Assembly: GCF_015319355.1 (NCBI RefSeq)
Contig: NZ_JADILU010000001.1
Span: forward strand, 1-64,000
Reading direction: 5' to 3'
Origin: Psychroserpens luteus
GTDB lineage: Bacteria > Bacteroidota > Bacteroidia > Flavobacteriales > Flavobacteriaceae
Length of the DNA stretch: 64,000 bases
The translations under genes and the position numbers were made by a program. Position 1 is the stretch's first letter; the number at the start of each line of letters is the position of its first letter. Positions 52,077 to 61,527 of the stretch are shown here, piece after piece. Under the pieces are notes generated by a model, which saw nothing but the letters and a program-made list of their open reading frames with translations, was not told the origin of the DNA and made no database searches.

Positions 52077-52263
52077 CATTAATTTAACGGTTTAGAAACA
52101 TGATTAAAAAATTAAACCGTAGATTTGCAGAAACTTAATACTTCTATTAATAAATTCACAATGCAAATTCAAAGTGAAAATATTAACTTCTTCACTATAA
52201 GAATTAAGTTATTAAAAACGATAAAATTCCTTATTTCAAAAGGAATAAATGATTACAAATTAA

Positions 52264-54504
52264 ATGAGTAAAAAGAAACAAAGGAAACCTTCACATAACA
52301 AGATTTCCAACCTTACAAATACAATTCTAAGTATTTTAAAAAAAGATAGAAACTCCACTTTTAACTATAAACAAATTGCTGCTAAACTAGGTGTTAATGA
52401 TGCCAGTAGTAGAAATCAAATTATAAAGAAACTCCAAGAACTCAAAGCTAAGCAAGAGATTGAAGAGGTAGATCGTGGTAAATTTAAAGCGATAGTAAAT
52501 ACAGAATATCATATAGGTCGTGTAGACATGGCATCTAGAGGTTCTGGATATATCATTTGTGACGATTTTGAAGATGATGTTTACATTGCTTCAAATAATA
52601 TGAACAAAGCCCTTCATGGTGATGAGGTTGAGTTTTATGCGTACAAACGTAGAAAAAAAGGAAAGCTAGAAGGCGAAGTCACTAATATTATAAAACGTGC
52701 AAAAAGTGAATATGTTGGAGTAATCCAAATTCACGAGAAAAAGAATTTTGCTTTCGTCGTAGTTGATGGTAATAAAATGCACACAGATATTTTTGTACCT
52801 ATCAATAAAATTAATAAAGCCGAAGATGGTGACAAAGTACTAGTATCTTTAGAAGAATGGCCAGAAAAAGCCGATTCTCCTTCTGGTAAAGTTCTTAAAG
52901 TTCTCGGTAAACCAGGTGAACATAATACAGAAATTCACGCTATTCTTGCTGAATACGGATTGCCATTAGAATTCCCACCAGAAGTAGAAGAGTTTGCTAA
53001 TAAAATAGATTTAGAAATTAAACCTGAAGAAATAGCAAAACGTCGTGACATGCGTAAAGATTTAACCTTTACTATAGATCCAAAAGATGCTAAAGATTTT
53101 GATGATGCACTTTCATTTAAAGTATTAGATGATGGTTTATTTGAAATAGGAATTCACATTGCAGATGTTTCACACTATTTACAAGAAGGTACCATTTTAG
53201 ATGATGAAGCTTACGAGCGTGCAACATCTGTGTATTTAGTAGATCGTGTTGTACCAATGCTTCCAGAAGTTTTATCAAATGGTGCGTGTTCATTAAGACC
53301 ACATGAAGAGAAATACACATTCTCTGCAGTGTTTAAAATGAATGATAAAGCCGAAATTAAAGACCAATGGTTTGGTAGAACAGTGACCTATTCTGATGCA
53401 CGTTTTGCATACGAAGAAGCACAAGCTATAATAGAAAATAATGTTGCATTATCTGGAGTTGATGTACTTAAAAATCCAAATAAAATAGATTTAACTATTC
53501 CTAAAGAGGTAGCTCTAACAGGAAAAGAATACAAAACATCTCAAGAGGTTGCTCAAGCAACATTAAAACTAGATGAACTTGCTAAAATCATGCGTGGTAA
53601 ACGTATGAGTACAGGAGCTATTTCTTTTGATAAAGTTGAAGTAAAATTCAATTTAGATGAAGAAGCTAATCCGGTAGGAGTCTACTTTAAAACCAGTGAA
53701 GATGCTAATAAACTCATTGAAGAGTTTATGTTATTAGCTAACAAAAAAGTTGGAGAGTTTGTAGGTAAACAAAAGAAAACATTTATCTATCGTGTACACG
53801 ATGAGCCAGATGATAGTAAACTTGCTGCATTACAAAATGTAGTTGGACGTTTTGGATATAAACTTAATTTTAAAGACAGAAAAAGTGTTGCATCATCATT
53901 AAATAATTTATTGAAAGATGTACACGGTAAAAAGGAACAAAACCTTGTAGATACCTTAACAATTCGTACAATGAGTAAGGCAGAATATTCTACTCATAAT
54001 ATAGGTCATTACGGTTTAGCATTTGATTATTACAGTCACTTTACCTCACCAATTCGTCGTTATCCAGATGTGATGGCACATCGTTTATTACAACTTTATT
54101 TGGATGGTGCACAATCTGCAAGCCAAGACGCTTATGAGGATAAATGTAACCACTGTTCTAGTATGGAATATCTAGCTACAAAAGCTGAAAGAGATTCTAT
54201 CAAATACATGCAAATTCGTTTTATGGAAGATCATAAAAACGAAAACTTTGTAGGTGTAATTTCTGGTGTGACAGATTGGGGAATTTACATAGAAATCATA
54301 GAGAATAAATGTGAAGGTATGGTAAGTGTTCGTGATATGAAAGATGACCATTATACCTTTGATGAAGATCATTACGCACTCATTGGTAAAAAGTCAAAAA
54401 CCATGTATCAACTAGGTGATGAAGTCGTTGTAAAGGTTAAAAACACAGATTTAGTTAAAAAACATCTTGATTTCACCTTGATTTGTAAACATATAGAAGA
54501 TTAG
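52264..54504 (+). CDS. rnr: Ribonuclease R
   Basis: A 746-residue 3'-5' exoribonuclease that degrades structured RNA and takes part in rRNA and tmRNA quality control. Domains: helical N-terminus (about 10-70), cold-shock OB folds (about 75-230), the RNB catalytic core (about 270-600) with LTFTIDPKDAKDFDDALSF metal Asp residues and HYGLAFDYYSHFTSPIRRYP, and an S1 domain (about 655-740, FVGVISGVTDWGIYIEIIE). The basic tail of the E. coli enzyme is absent, as usual in this phylum. Confidence 0.95.
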   Translation: MSKKKQRKPSHNKISNLTNTILSILKKDRNSTFNYKQIAAKLGVNDASSRNQIIKKLQELKAKQEIEEVDRGKFKAIVNTEYHIGRVDMASRGSGYIICDDFEDDVYIASNNMNKALHGDEVEFYAYKRRKKGKLEGEVTNIIKRAKSEYVGVIQIHEKKNFAFVVVDGNKMHTDIFVPINKINKAEDGDKVLVSLEEWPEKADSPSGKVLKVLGKPGEHNTEIHAILAEYGLPLEFPPEVEEFANKIDLEIKPEEIAKRRDMRKDLTFTIDPKDAKDFDDALSFKVLDDGLFEIGIHIADVSHYLQEGTILDDEAYERATSVYLVDRVVPMLPEVLSNGACSLRPHEEKYTFSAVFKMNDKAEIKDQWFGRTVTYSDARFAYEEAQAIIENNVALSGVDVLKNPNKIDLTIPKEVALTGKEYKTSQEVAQATLKLDELAKIMRGKRMSTGAISFDKVEVKFNLDEEANPVGVYFKTSEDANKLIEEFMLLANKKVGEFVGKQKKTFIYRVHDEPDDSKLAALQNVVGRFGYKLNFKDRKSVASSLNNLLKDVHGKKEQNLVDTLTIRTMSKAEYSTHNIGHYGLAFDYYSHFTSPIRRYPDVMAHRLLQLYLDGAQSASQDAYEDKCNHCSSMEYLATKAERDSIKYMQIRFMEDHKNENFVGVISGVTDWGIYIEIIENKCEGMVSVRDMKDDHYTFDEDHYALIGKKSKTMYQLGDEVVVKVKNTDLVKKHLDFTLICKHIED

Positions 54505-54648
54505 AATTTTCACTTCGGAAATTTTAAAACATTACAATAATTGTGCTATTACATTAGATATTTATAACAGAATATTTAATTTAGTAGCACTTCTTTTTTG
54601 GTTGTAACATTTCCGAAGAAAAGAATACTAATATAAAAAAACAAACAC

Positions 54649-54942
54649 ATGATTTTAACGACTACAAATTCTATTGAAGGATTCAAAATAATTGAATATA
54701 AAGGGATTGTATCAGGTACTTCTTCAGAAATAAAAACAAAGTTTTCGTTTAAAACCGAAAAAAATATGCAAATGTTTGATGATCTCATAAGCGAGGCAAA
54801 AGAGAAAGCCTTTCAAAAAATGCAAACAAACGCAAGTCATCTTAAAGCAAATGCAGTAGTTGGGATTAGCTTAGATATAGAAACAGAAGCTGGTTCGTAC
54901 TTTTTTGTAGTCGTTACTGGAACTGCTGTAACTGTTGCTTAA
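54649..54942 (+). CDS. YbjQ/UPF0145 family protein
   Basis: A 97-residue protein of the YbjQ fold: LTTTNSIEGFKIIEYKGIVS, FDDLISEAKEKAFQKMQTNA, HLKANAVVGISLDIET and a C-terminal VVVTGTAVTV strand. The family forms pentameric rings of unknown function, sometimes annotated as heavy-metal binding. It lies alone, in front of the DUF2807 gene on the same strand. Confidence 0.88.
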   Translation: MILTTTNSIEGFKIIEYKGIVSGTSSEIKTKFSFKTEKNMQMFDDLISEAKEKAFQKMQTNASHLKANAVVGISLDIETEAGSYFFVVVTGTAVTVA

Positions 54943-55033
54943 TTTATATTTTATATTCATAACTGTAACAATTTGCATTCCATCTCATCTTTAATACACA
55001 ATACAAACGTAAATACACTAAAATACAATTAAG

Positions 55034-55708
55034 ATGAAAACTTTTATAACTGCTACATTAATATTTTTTACTGCTATTTTATCAGCTCAAAATCCTAAAG
55101 AAAAAGGAGTTGGAGACTTCAATGAAGTTAAAGTATATGACTTAATTGTTGTTAATCTTATTAAATCAGATGAAGCCAAAGTTGAAATTACTGGAGATGA
55201 CATAGAAGATGTTGAGGTCATTAATAAAGGCGGAAAACTTAAAATCCGTATGAAATTAGACAAAACCTTCAATGGTACACATACTTTTGTTGCTGTATAT
55301 TATACAACGTTAGACGTCATTGATGGAAATGAAGGTGCTTACATTACTTCAAATGAGCTTATAGAGCAAAACCAAATAGAACTTCGTGCACAAGAAGGTG
55401 CGCAGTTAAAAATAGGTTTAGATGTAGATCAAGTTAGTATTAAAGCAGTTTCTGGTGGAATTGTTGAAACCAGAGGTAAAGCAATCTCTCAAAATATTAC
55501 ACTTAATACAGGAGGTGTTTACGAAGGTAAAGCCTTTGAAACTAAAAATACAACAGTACAAATTGGAGCAGCTGGAGAAGCAGATGTTAACGCTTCAAAA
55601 ACTGTTGACGCTAAAGTAACTGCAGGTGGCGATGTTTACATCTACGGAAACCCAGAGCACGTTAAAGAGAAAACCACATTTGGAGGTAGAATTAGTCGTG
55701 TTAACTAA
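55034..55708 (+). CDS. DUF2807 (head GIN domain) secreted protein
   Basis: A 224-residue protein with a signal peptide (to about ILSAQ19) and the repeated GIN beta-solenoid pattern: GDFNEVKVYDLIVVNLIKSD, GGKLKIRMKLDKTFNG, VIDGNEGAYITS, AQLKIGLDVDQVSIKAVSGG and VDAKVTAGGDVYIYGNPEHV. The family builds right-handed parallel beta structures in the periplasm or outer membrane of Bacteroidota. Function is not established. It is possibly co-transcribed with YbjQ (91 bp gap). Confidence 0.85.
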   Translation: MKTFITATLIFFTAILSAQNPKEKGVGDFNEVKVYDLIVVNLIKSDEAKVEITGDDIEDVEVINKGGKLKIRMKLDKTFNGTHTFVAVYYTTLDVIDGNEGAYITSNELIEQNQIELRAQEGAQLKIGLDVDQVSIKAVSGGIVETRGKAISQNITLNTGGVYEGKAFETKNTTVQIGAAGEADVNASKTVDAKVTAGGDVYIYGNPEHVKEKTTFGGRISRVN

Positions 55709-55775
55709 ACTACCAATCTAACGTAGTGAGTACGAGAGTTTTTTCTTAGCTTTGTAGGAAAGCTATTTTTTAACT

Positions 55776-56450
55776 ATGTTCGATGATATTTTAGCAGCTA
55801 TTCCTTTTGGAATAATCCTTGCGTTCACCATTGGTCCAGTATTCTTCGTACTACTTGAGACTAGTGCTACAAAAGGGTTTAAGAGCGCACTAATTTTTGA
55901 TTTTGGAGTCATTTTTGCAGATATTATTTTTATTCTTCTTGCATTTTACAGTACAAATAAACTGGTAGATAAAATAAAGGACGATCCTAATTTTATTGTT
56001 TTTGGAGGTATTTTATTAGTAACCTACGGAACAATTTCCTTTGTAAAAACATCCAAATCATTTAAATCAATTGTTAGAGAATATCATAAAGTTGAAATTC
56101 AGAAAAATGCCTTCGGTAAACTATTTATAAAAGGATTTCTACTTAACTTTATTAACATAGGTGTCTTAATTGGCTGGCTTGGATTTATCGTTATTGGAAG
56201 CACTATTACAGAGTCTAAATATGGTGTAGAAGTTTTCATAGCTACAATGTTAACGGTCTATTTTCTAACCGATTTACTAAAAATTGCTGCAGCAAAACGT
56301 TTAAGAAACAAACTCACACCACGACTCATATTTAAAACCAAGAAAATTGTTGCTTTAGCAATTCTTGGATTTGGAGTGTTATTATTGGTACAAGGCTTTT
56401 TTCCGAAGGGAAAAGAAAGACTTCAAGAGGAAATAGAACATCGTTTATAA
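55776..56450 (+). CDS. LysE-family amino acid exporter
   Basis: A 224-residue membrane protein with six helices. The N-terminal AIPFGIILAFTIGPVFFVLL, ETSATKGFKSALIFDFGVIF is the LysE/RhtB signature. A cytoplasmic charged loop occurs around 90-115, and the C-terminal helix ends LGFGVLLLVQGFFPKGKE. It exports amino acids or related metabolites by proton antiport. The GIY-YIG-like gene follows 11 bp later in the same direction. Confidence 0.87.
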   Translation: MFDDILAAIPFGIILAFTIGPVFFVLLETSATKGFKSALIFDFGVIFADIIFILLAFYSTNKLVDKIKDDPNFIVFGGILLVTYGTISFVKTSKSFKSIVREYHKVEIQKNAFGKLFIKGFLLNFINIGVLIGWLGFIVIGSTITESKYGVEVFIATMLTVYFLTDLLKIAAAKRLRNKLTPRLIFKTKKIVALAILGFGVLLLVQGFFPKGKERLQEEIEHRL

Positions 56451-56461
56451 CCATATAGCTT

Positions 56462-56812
56462 ATGGCAAAAAACGAATATCGCATCTACGTCGTAGAATTA
56501 TCCAAACGAGTATTTACAGAAAACCGAAAGTTTAGAGAAGCTAATCCGCAATTTAATGGTGTGTTAGAATGTCTCTATGTTGGGATGACCAGTAAAACAC
56601 CTAAAGAGCGATTTTTACAACACAAAACAGGACATCGTAATAAGAAAGGCTACAAGATTTCTGCTAACATCGTAGAAAAATACGGTTCCTATTTAAGACC
56701 AAGTCTCTACAATCATATTGATCCAATTTCTACTAGAGCAGAAGCGCTTAAAATGGAAGAAACCTTAGCTTTAGAGTTGAGAAGACAACGTTATGCGGTT
56801 TGGTTTAATTGA
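56462..56812 (+). CDS. GIY-YIG nuclease-like protein
   Basis: A 116-residue basic protein with YRIYVVELSK and ECLYVGMTSKTPKERFLQHK, which match the two short strands and the Arg of the GIY-YIG fold, although the first motif reads IYV rather than GIY. The later NIVEKYGSYLRPSLY and a Glu in KMEETLALELRR may supply the metal-binding Glu. Nuclease activity is plausible but unproven. It is translated just after LysE. Confidence 0.65.
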   Translation: MAKNEYRIYVVELSKRVFTENRKFREANPQFNGVLECLYVGMTSKTPKERFLQHKTGHRNKKGYKISANIVEKYGSYLRPSLYNHIDPISTRAEALKMEETLALELRRQRYAVWFN

Positions 56813-56860
56813 CAAATTCCTGCGAGCACAGAAATCTATAAAATTTAAAAAATAAAGAAC

Positions 56861-57062
56861 CTTCAACCTAAGTTAAAGGCTTATTGAGGTGTCAATCCAT
56901 GTTTTTTAATCGTTGTATTGGACCGCTGTATTATCTTAATCTAAATTTTCTTAAAATTTAAGAATAAAAAAACCTTCAACGGAAGTTGAAGGTTTTTTGA
57001 GGTATAAGATATTTTCATTTGAACCGCTAAAATACTTTAATACAAATTTTCTCAAAATTTGA
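56861..57062. repeat. Two decayed tandem copies of the tRNA-Cys 3' end plus terminator
   Basis: Starting at about 56861 and 56963, the order accttcaac-loop-gttgaaggt (terminator stem), ttgaggt, a degraded stretch, gaccgct or gaaccgct, then an aaattttct-aaaattt stem occurs twice, about 100 bp apart. It then continues as the true terminator and tRNA-Cys at 57063-57170. The shared words ttgaggtgtc and gaaccgctgta show that these are old copies of the tRNA 3' half. The stem at 56969-56996 with a T-run still looks like a working terminator. Confidence 0.6.
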
Positions 57063-57096
57063 TAAAAAAAAAGAGCTACTTAAAAGTAACTCTTTC
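57063..57096 (-). terminator. tRNA-Cys terminator
   Basis: On the minus strand aaagagttactt and aagtagctcttt form a stem, followed by nine T. It begins 4 bp after the tRNA end. Confidence 0.85.
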
Positions 57097-57099
57097 TTG

Positions 57100-57170
57100 A
57101 GGTGTCGAGCGGATTCGAACCGCTGTAGTTGGTGTTGCAGACCAAAGCCTAGCCACTCGGCCACGACACC
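57100..57170 (-). tRNA. tRNA-Cys (GCA)
   Basis: A 71-nt cloverleaf: GGTGTCG acceptor with CGACACC, D-loop GGCCGAGTGGCTAGGC, anticodon arm TTGGT-CTGCAAC-ACCAA (anticodon GCA), T-arm AGCGG-TTCGAAT-CCGCT. Discriminator T, as required for Cys identity, and no encoded CCA. Confidence 0.95.
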
Positions 57171-57252
57171 TTTTATAATTTTAAAAAGGTATCTCGTTAT
57201 TTCTAGCGAGAGAGCAAATTTATAAAAAATTACCGTTTAACAATACAAACGT

Positions 57253-57615
57253 TTACTTTTTTCGTCTTTCGGTCATTTTAATCGTTACACTTTCAACATC
57301 TCCACCAATTGGAGGATTCAATTTACTAACGCTAACCGTTGCTTTTTTTATTAGTTTTTCTTCAGCAAATATTCGTGTCAACATACGTTTTACAACTGTT
57401 TCTAGTAGTTTAGAGGGTTTTTGCATTTCCTCTTTTGCTATTCTATTAAGCAATACATAATCAACAGTATCACTCAATTCATCTGTTTTTGATGATTTTT
57501 GAAGATTTGCCTTAATTTCTATATCTACACGATAGTTACTACCAATTTTAGTTTCTTCTTTTAAGCAACCATGGTTTGCAAAAACTCTTATATTTTCAAC
57601 TTTTATTATTCCCAA
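57253..57615 (-). CDS. folB: Dihydroneopterin aldolase
   Basis: A 120-residue enzyme of folate synthesis that splits dihydroneopterin to 6-hydroxymethyl-dihydropterin and glycolaldehyde. Signature: IKVENIRVFANHGCLKEE at the start, DTVDYVLLNRIAKEEM (substrate-binding Tyr and Glu), and KLNPPIGGDVESVTIKM near the end with the conserved Lys. The family forms octamers. It lies divergent to glnS and upstream of tRNA-Cys on the same strand, without sharing its terminator. Confidence 0.93.
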   Translation of the reverse strand: MGIIKVENIRVFANHGCLKEETKIGSNYRVDIEIKANLQKSSKTDELSDTVDYVLLNRIAKEEMQKPSKLLETVVKRMLTRIFAEEKLIKKATVSVSKLNPPIGGDVESVTIKMTERRKK

Positions 57616-57656
57616 AGCATTCTATTTTAAAACAAATATATGACGCAAATATTTAA

Positions 57657-57664
57657 TAACTTTG
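57657..57664 (+). promoter_or_regulatory. glnS promoter -7 element
   Basis: TAACTTTG fits TAnnTTTG. The TTG at 57662 is part of it, so the start is placed at ATG 57683, about 12 nt after the expected transcription start. Confidence 0.65.
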
Positions 57665-57682
57665 CCTTATATTTTTAAAAAA

Positions 57683-59689
57683 ATGTCTGAAGAAACAAAA
57701 TCGCTCAATTTTATAGAGCACATCATAGAGGAAGATTTAAAAAACGGGCTATCAAAAGACAAGTTACGTTTTCGTTTTCCGCCAGAGCCTAATGGTTATT
57801 TACACATTGGTCACACTAAAGCTATTGGTATTAGCTTTGGTTTAGGTGAAAAATACAAAGCACCAGTAAACCTTCGTTTTGACGATACCAATCCAGCAAA
57901 AGAAGAGCAAGAATATGTTGATGCTATCAAGCGTGATATTGAATGGCTTGGTTATGAATGGGCAAATGAGTTATACTCTTCAGATTATTTTCAAACACTT
58001 TATGATTGGGCAGTTCAACTTATCAAAGATGGTAAGGCTTATATAGATTCACAATCGAGTGAAGCAATGGCAACTCAAAAAGGCACACCAACAAAGCCAG
58101 GAATTGATGGACCATATCGCAATAGATCTGTAGAGGAAAATTTGGATTTATTCCAAAGAATGAAAGCGGGAGAGTTTGATGAAGGATCTCATGTTTTAAG
58201 AGCAAAAATAGATATGCAACATGTAAACATGCACATGCGTGATCCATTGATGTATCGTATTTTAAAGAAACATCACCACAGAACAGCTAATGATTGGTGT
58301 ATTTACCCAATGTATGACTGGACACATGGCGAAAGTGATTATATAGAGCAAATTTCTCACAGTTTATGTTCTCTTGAATTTAAGCCTCATAGAGAGCTTT
58401 ATGATTGGTTTAAGGAGCATGTGTATGGTTACGCAGCAAATGAGTTACCAATGCAACCAAAACAACGTGAATTTGCACGTTTAAACTTAAGTTACACAAT
58501 TATGAGTAAGCGAAAGTTACTCAAATTGGTTCAAGATAATGTTGTTTCTGGTTGGGATGATCCTAGAATGCCTACCATTTCTGGTTTGAGACGTCGTGGT
58601 TATACACCAAATTCTATTCGCACATTTATTGATAAAGTAGGGGTTGCAAAGCGAGAAAATGTCATTGATGTATCATTATTAGAATTCTGTATTCGTGAAG
58701 ATTTAAACTATGCTGCTCCAAGAGTGATGGCTGTTTTAGATCCAGTAAAAGTGATCATAACCAATTATTCAAATGATAAAGTAGAATGGTTAGAGGCAGA
58801 AAACAACCAAGAAGATGAAACCGCAGGTTTTAGAAAAGTTCCTTTCTCTAAAGAAATTTATATTGAAAAAGCAGATTTCAAAGAAGAAGCAAGTAGTAAC
58901 TTTTTTAGACTGAAATTAGGAGGTGAAGTACGACTTAAAAACGCTTATATAATAAAAGCAGAAAGTGTTGTTAAAGATGCTGAAGGAAACATCACAGAAA
59001 TCCACTGTACATATACAACAGATACCGAAAAGAAAGTCAAAGGAACCTTACATTGGGTCTCTATCCAACATGCTATAAAAGCTAAGGTTAGAGAATACGA
59101 TCGTTTGTTTATGGACGAAGCTCCAGACAGTCACCAAGACAAAGATTTTATGGAGTTTATTAATCCAAACTCGCTTAAAACTATTGAAGCTTTTGTAGAA
59201 CCTAGTTTAGCAGATGTAAATATTGGTGATCGTTTTCAATTTCAACGTTTAGGGTATTTTAACGTAGATGATGACTCTAAAGCAGATCATTTGGTGTTTA
59301 ATAAAATTGTAGGTTTAAGAGATTCTTGGGCAAAACAAAAACCTAAGCCTCAACAACAGAATCAAAACAATAACTCACAGCAACAAAATAAACGTCCAGC
59401 GATAGAGCAGATAAAATCATACGGTAAAAAGTATGATAGAATGAAAGACGACCAAAGAGCAAAAGCTAAAGCTGAAATTCAGGAATTAGCCAAAAATGTG
59501 TCTTATGAAGATGTTGAAGCTCTCTTTGGAACTTCAGCTAAAAAAGTAGGAACGAGAATAATAACAATGATAAGTTTAGGTGTTTTACTAGACAACGGAT
59601 TAGAAAAAAACGATGCTATCAACGATTTTATTTCTAAAGCGCTGGATGATAAAAATGAACTTTTAGTAGCTGAGGCAAAGGCAATCTAA
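57683..59689 (+). CDS. glnS: Glutaminyl-tRNA synthetase with C-terminal extension
   Basis: 668 residues from ATG 57683. A class I synthetase that charges tRNA-Gln directly: HIGH in PPEPNGYLHIGHTKA (residues 41-44), KMSKS variant in TIMSKRKLLKLV, and DDPRMPTISGLRRRG. The usual enzyme ends near 555. Here a Gln/Asn-rich linker (KPKPQQQNQNNNSQQQNK) leads into an extra about 95-residue helical domain (IKSYGKKYDRMKDDQRAKAK, GTRIITMISLGVLLDNG). The tail probably aids tRNA binding, as appended domains do in other bacteria; this is not shown. Confidence 0.95.
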   Translation: MSEETKSLNFIEHIIEEDLKNGLSKDKLRFRFPPEPNGYLHIGHTKAIGISFGLGEKYKAPVNLRFDDTNPAKEEQEYVDAIKRDIEWLGYEWANELYSSDYFQTLYDWAVQLIKDGKAYIDSQSSEAMATQKGTPTKPGIDGPYRNRSVEENLDLFQRMKAGEFDEGSHVLRAKIDMQHVNMHMRDPLMYRILKKHHHRTANDWCIYPMYDWTHGESDYIEQISHSLCSLEFKPHRELYDWFKEHVYGYAANELPMQPKQREFARLNLSYTIMSKRKLLKLVQDNVVSGWDDPRMPTISGLRRRGYTPNSIRTFIDKVGVAKRENVIDVSLLEFCIREDLNYAAPRVMAVLDPVKVIITNYSNDKVEWLEAENNQEDETAGFRKVPFSKEIYIEKADFKEEASSNFFRLKLGGEVRLKNAYIIKAESVVKDAEGNITEIHCTYTTDTEKKVKGTLHWVSIQHAIKAKVREYDRLFMDEAPDSHQDKDFMEFINPNSLKTIEAFVEPSLADVNIGDRFQFQRLGYFNVDDDSKADHLVFNKIVGLRDSWAKQKPKPQQQNQNNNSQQQNKRPAIEQIKSYGKKYDRMKDDQRAKAKAEIQELAKNVSYEDVEALFGTSAKKVGTRIITMISLGVLLDNGLEKNDAINDFISKALDDKNELLVAEAKAI

Positions 59690-59743
59690 AAGCCTCTAAT
59701 CGTTTTTTCGTAAATTACAAGCACTAACTATAACCAATTTATC

Positions 59744-60223
59744 ATGGGATTTAATTATTTAGCAATACTTGTTACAGCATTAGTGCCTATTGTTTTAGGT
59801 TTTATTTGGTACAACCCAAAAGTATTTGGTGCTGCCTGGATGCAAGCAGCAGAAATGACAGAAGCCAAAATGAAAGGTGGAAACATGGCAATCATCTTTG
59901 GTGTGTCAATTCTTTTATCACTTATACTAGCGTTTTTTACAAACTTCTTAGTGATTCATGAATTTGGAGTTTACGGTTTAACCGAAGGTCAACTGGATGG
60001 AGCAACAACTCAAGCATTTCTTGAAGAGTTTGAAGGTAAATGGCGTACTTACAGACATGGAGCATTGCATGGAGCGATGTCAGGTGTAATGTTTGCGCTC
60101 CCAATCATTGCAATTAATGCTTTATTTGAACGTAAAAGTTTTAAATACATAAGTATAAATGCAGGTTATTGGATTGTTTGCTTGACAATTATGGGAAGTA
60201 TTATTTCTGGATGGACTGCATAA
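59744..60223 (+). CDS. DUF1761 membrane protein
   Basis: A 159-residue protein with four helices. NYLAILVTALVPIVLGFIWY, NPKVFGAAWMQAAEMTE and the helix ILLSLILAFFTNFLVIHEFG match DUF1761, and the central HGALHGAMSGVMFALPII is conserved. Function unknown. It stands 54 bp after glnS on the same strand without an obvious terminator between, so it may be transcribed with it. Confidence 0.85.
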   Translation: MGFNYLAILVTALVPIVLGFIWYNPKVFGAAWMQAAEMTEAKMKGGNMAIIFGVSILLSLILAFFTNFLVIHEFGVYGLTEGQLDGATTQAFLEEFEGKWRTYRHGALHGAMSGVMFALPIIAINALFERKSFKYISINAGYWIVCLTIMGSIISGWTA

Positions 60224-60286
60224 ATTTTAATCATTTAATACATACAAAAGGCTTTAAATCATATTTTCAGCCTTTATTTTTTTGCA

Positions 60287-61441
60287 TTGATAGACTTTAA
60301 ATTATACAACTCAGTTAAAGATTTACCTCAAGCTTGGGACGAACTTCTGGTTGATGATGTTTTCTTAAAAACACCTTTTTTAAAAGCCTTAGAACATTCG
60401 AGTCCAAGTAATATTTCTACATATTTTCTTGGTATTTTTTCTTCGGAAATTTTAGTTGGCATTGCTATTATTCAACGTGTTGAAATGTATTTTGATGACG
60501 TCTTTAGAAAAACTTCAAACCAATTTTTTAAACGCTTCGGAAAAGTGCTCATCTCAAATATTGTTAAAGGAAATGCACTCATAGTTGGTAATTTAATGCA
60601 CACAGGCCAACATGGATTGTATTTTAATCCAGAACACATAACTCAAGATCAATATCTAAATACGATTTCAGAGGCTTTAAAAGCATTGTCAAAACAAATT
60701 AAAATCACTCATAAAAAGAAGATAAGAATCATTGCTTATAAAGACTATTTTGAAGAGGATGCGATTCATAGGAGTGAGGCCTATTTCCGAAGAGAAAAAT
60801 TGTACAAAGCACAAGTGCAACCTAACATGATTTTTGATGTAAAGACAGAGTGGCAATCACCTCAAGATTATATCGCAGCTTTTAATAAAAAGTATCGTAG
60901 TCGTTATAGAACTGCTTTAAAAAAGAGTAATAGTATTGAGAAGAAAGAGCTATCTCTGGATGATGTACTCTCGCTTGGTGATCAATTATATCAATTGTAT
61001 GAGAACGTGTCTGATAACGCAGGAGTCAACTCATTTAAGCTGCATGAAAAGCATTTCTATAATTTAAAATTGGAGCTTAAAAATGATTTTAAAGTATTCG
61101 GTTATTTCATTGATGATAAACTTATAGGATTCTATACGTTGATTTTAAATCACAGTAAGTTAGAAACTTATTTTTTGGGTTATGATCAAGAGTTTCAGCA
61201 TCAACATCAAATGTATCTAAATATGTTATTTGATATGGCTTCTTTTGGGATTGAACACCAATTTAAACAGGTGATTTTTGCAAGAACTGCAATGGAAATT
61301 AAAAGTTCGGTTGGTGCTAAACCTCACAATATGTATTTGTATTTAAAACACACCAATAATGTCATTGCGAATACGGTTTTAAAATTGGTGGTAAAGTATG
61401 CAAATCCAATAAGAGATTGGGAAGAACGACATCCTTTTTAA
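60287..61441 (+). CDS. GNAT-fold acyltransferase (FemAB-like)
   Basis: A 384-residue protein. The C-terminal part (about 195-370) has a GNAT pattern with YIAAFNKKYRSRYRTALKKS, VFGYFIDDKLIGFYTLILNH and YFLGYDQEFQHQHQMYLNML. The N-terminal part is a second degenerate GNAT repeat, as in FemX or Acetyltransf_6 proteins. Such double-GNAT enzymes transfer amino acids or acyl groups to cell-wall or lipid substrates; the substrate is unclear. The start is TTG 60287, since no ATG is in frame. Confidence 0.72.
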   Translation: MIDFKLYNSVKDLPQAWDELLVDDVFLKTPFLKALEHSSPSNISTYFLGIFSSEILVGIAIIQRVEMYFDDVFRKTSNQFFKRFGKVLISNIVKGNALIVGNLMHTGQHGLYFNPEHITQDQYLNTISEALKALSKQIKITHKKKIRIIAYKDYFEEDAIHRSEAYFRREKLYKAQVQPNMIFDVKTEWQSPQDYIAAFNKKYRSRYRTALKKSNSIEKKELSLDDVLSLGDQLYQLYENVSDNAGVNSFKLHEKHFYNLKLELKNDFKVFGYFIDDKLIGFYTLILNHSKLETYFLGYDQEFQHQHQMYLNMLFDMASFGIEHQFKQVIFARTAMEIKSSVGAKPHNMYLYLKHTNNVIANTVLKLVVKYANPIRDWEERHPF

Positions 61442-61527
61442 ATGTGAAATTAGAGTTAAATATGTATTCTAATTTTGTATTCTAATTTTGAATTTGTAGG
61501 TTATATATTCATCAATACCGATATATT

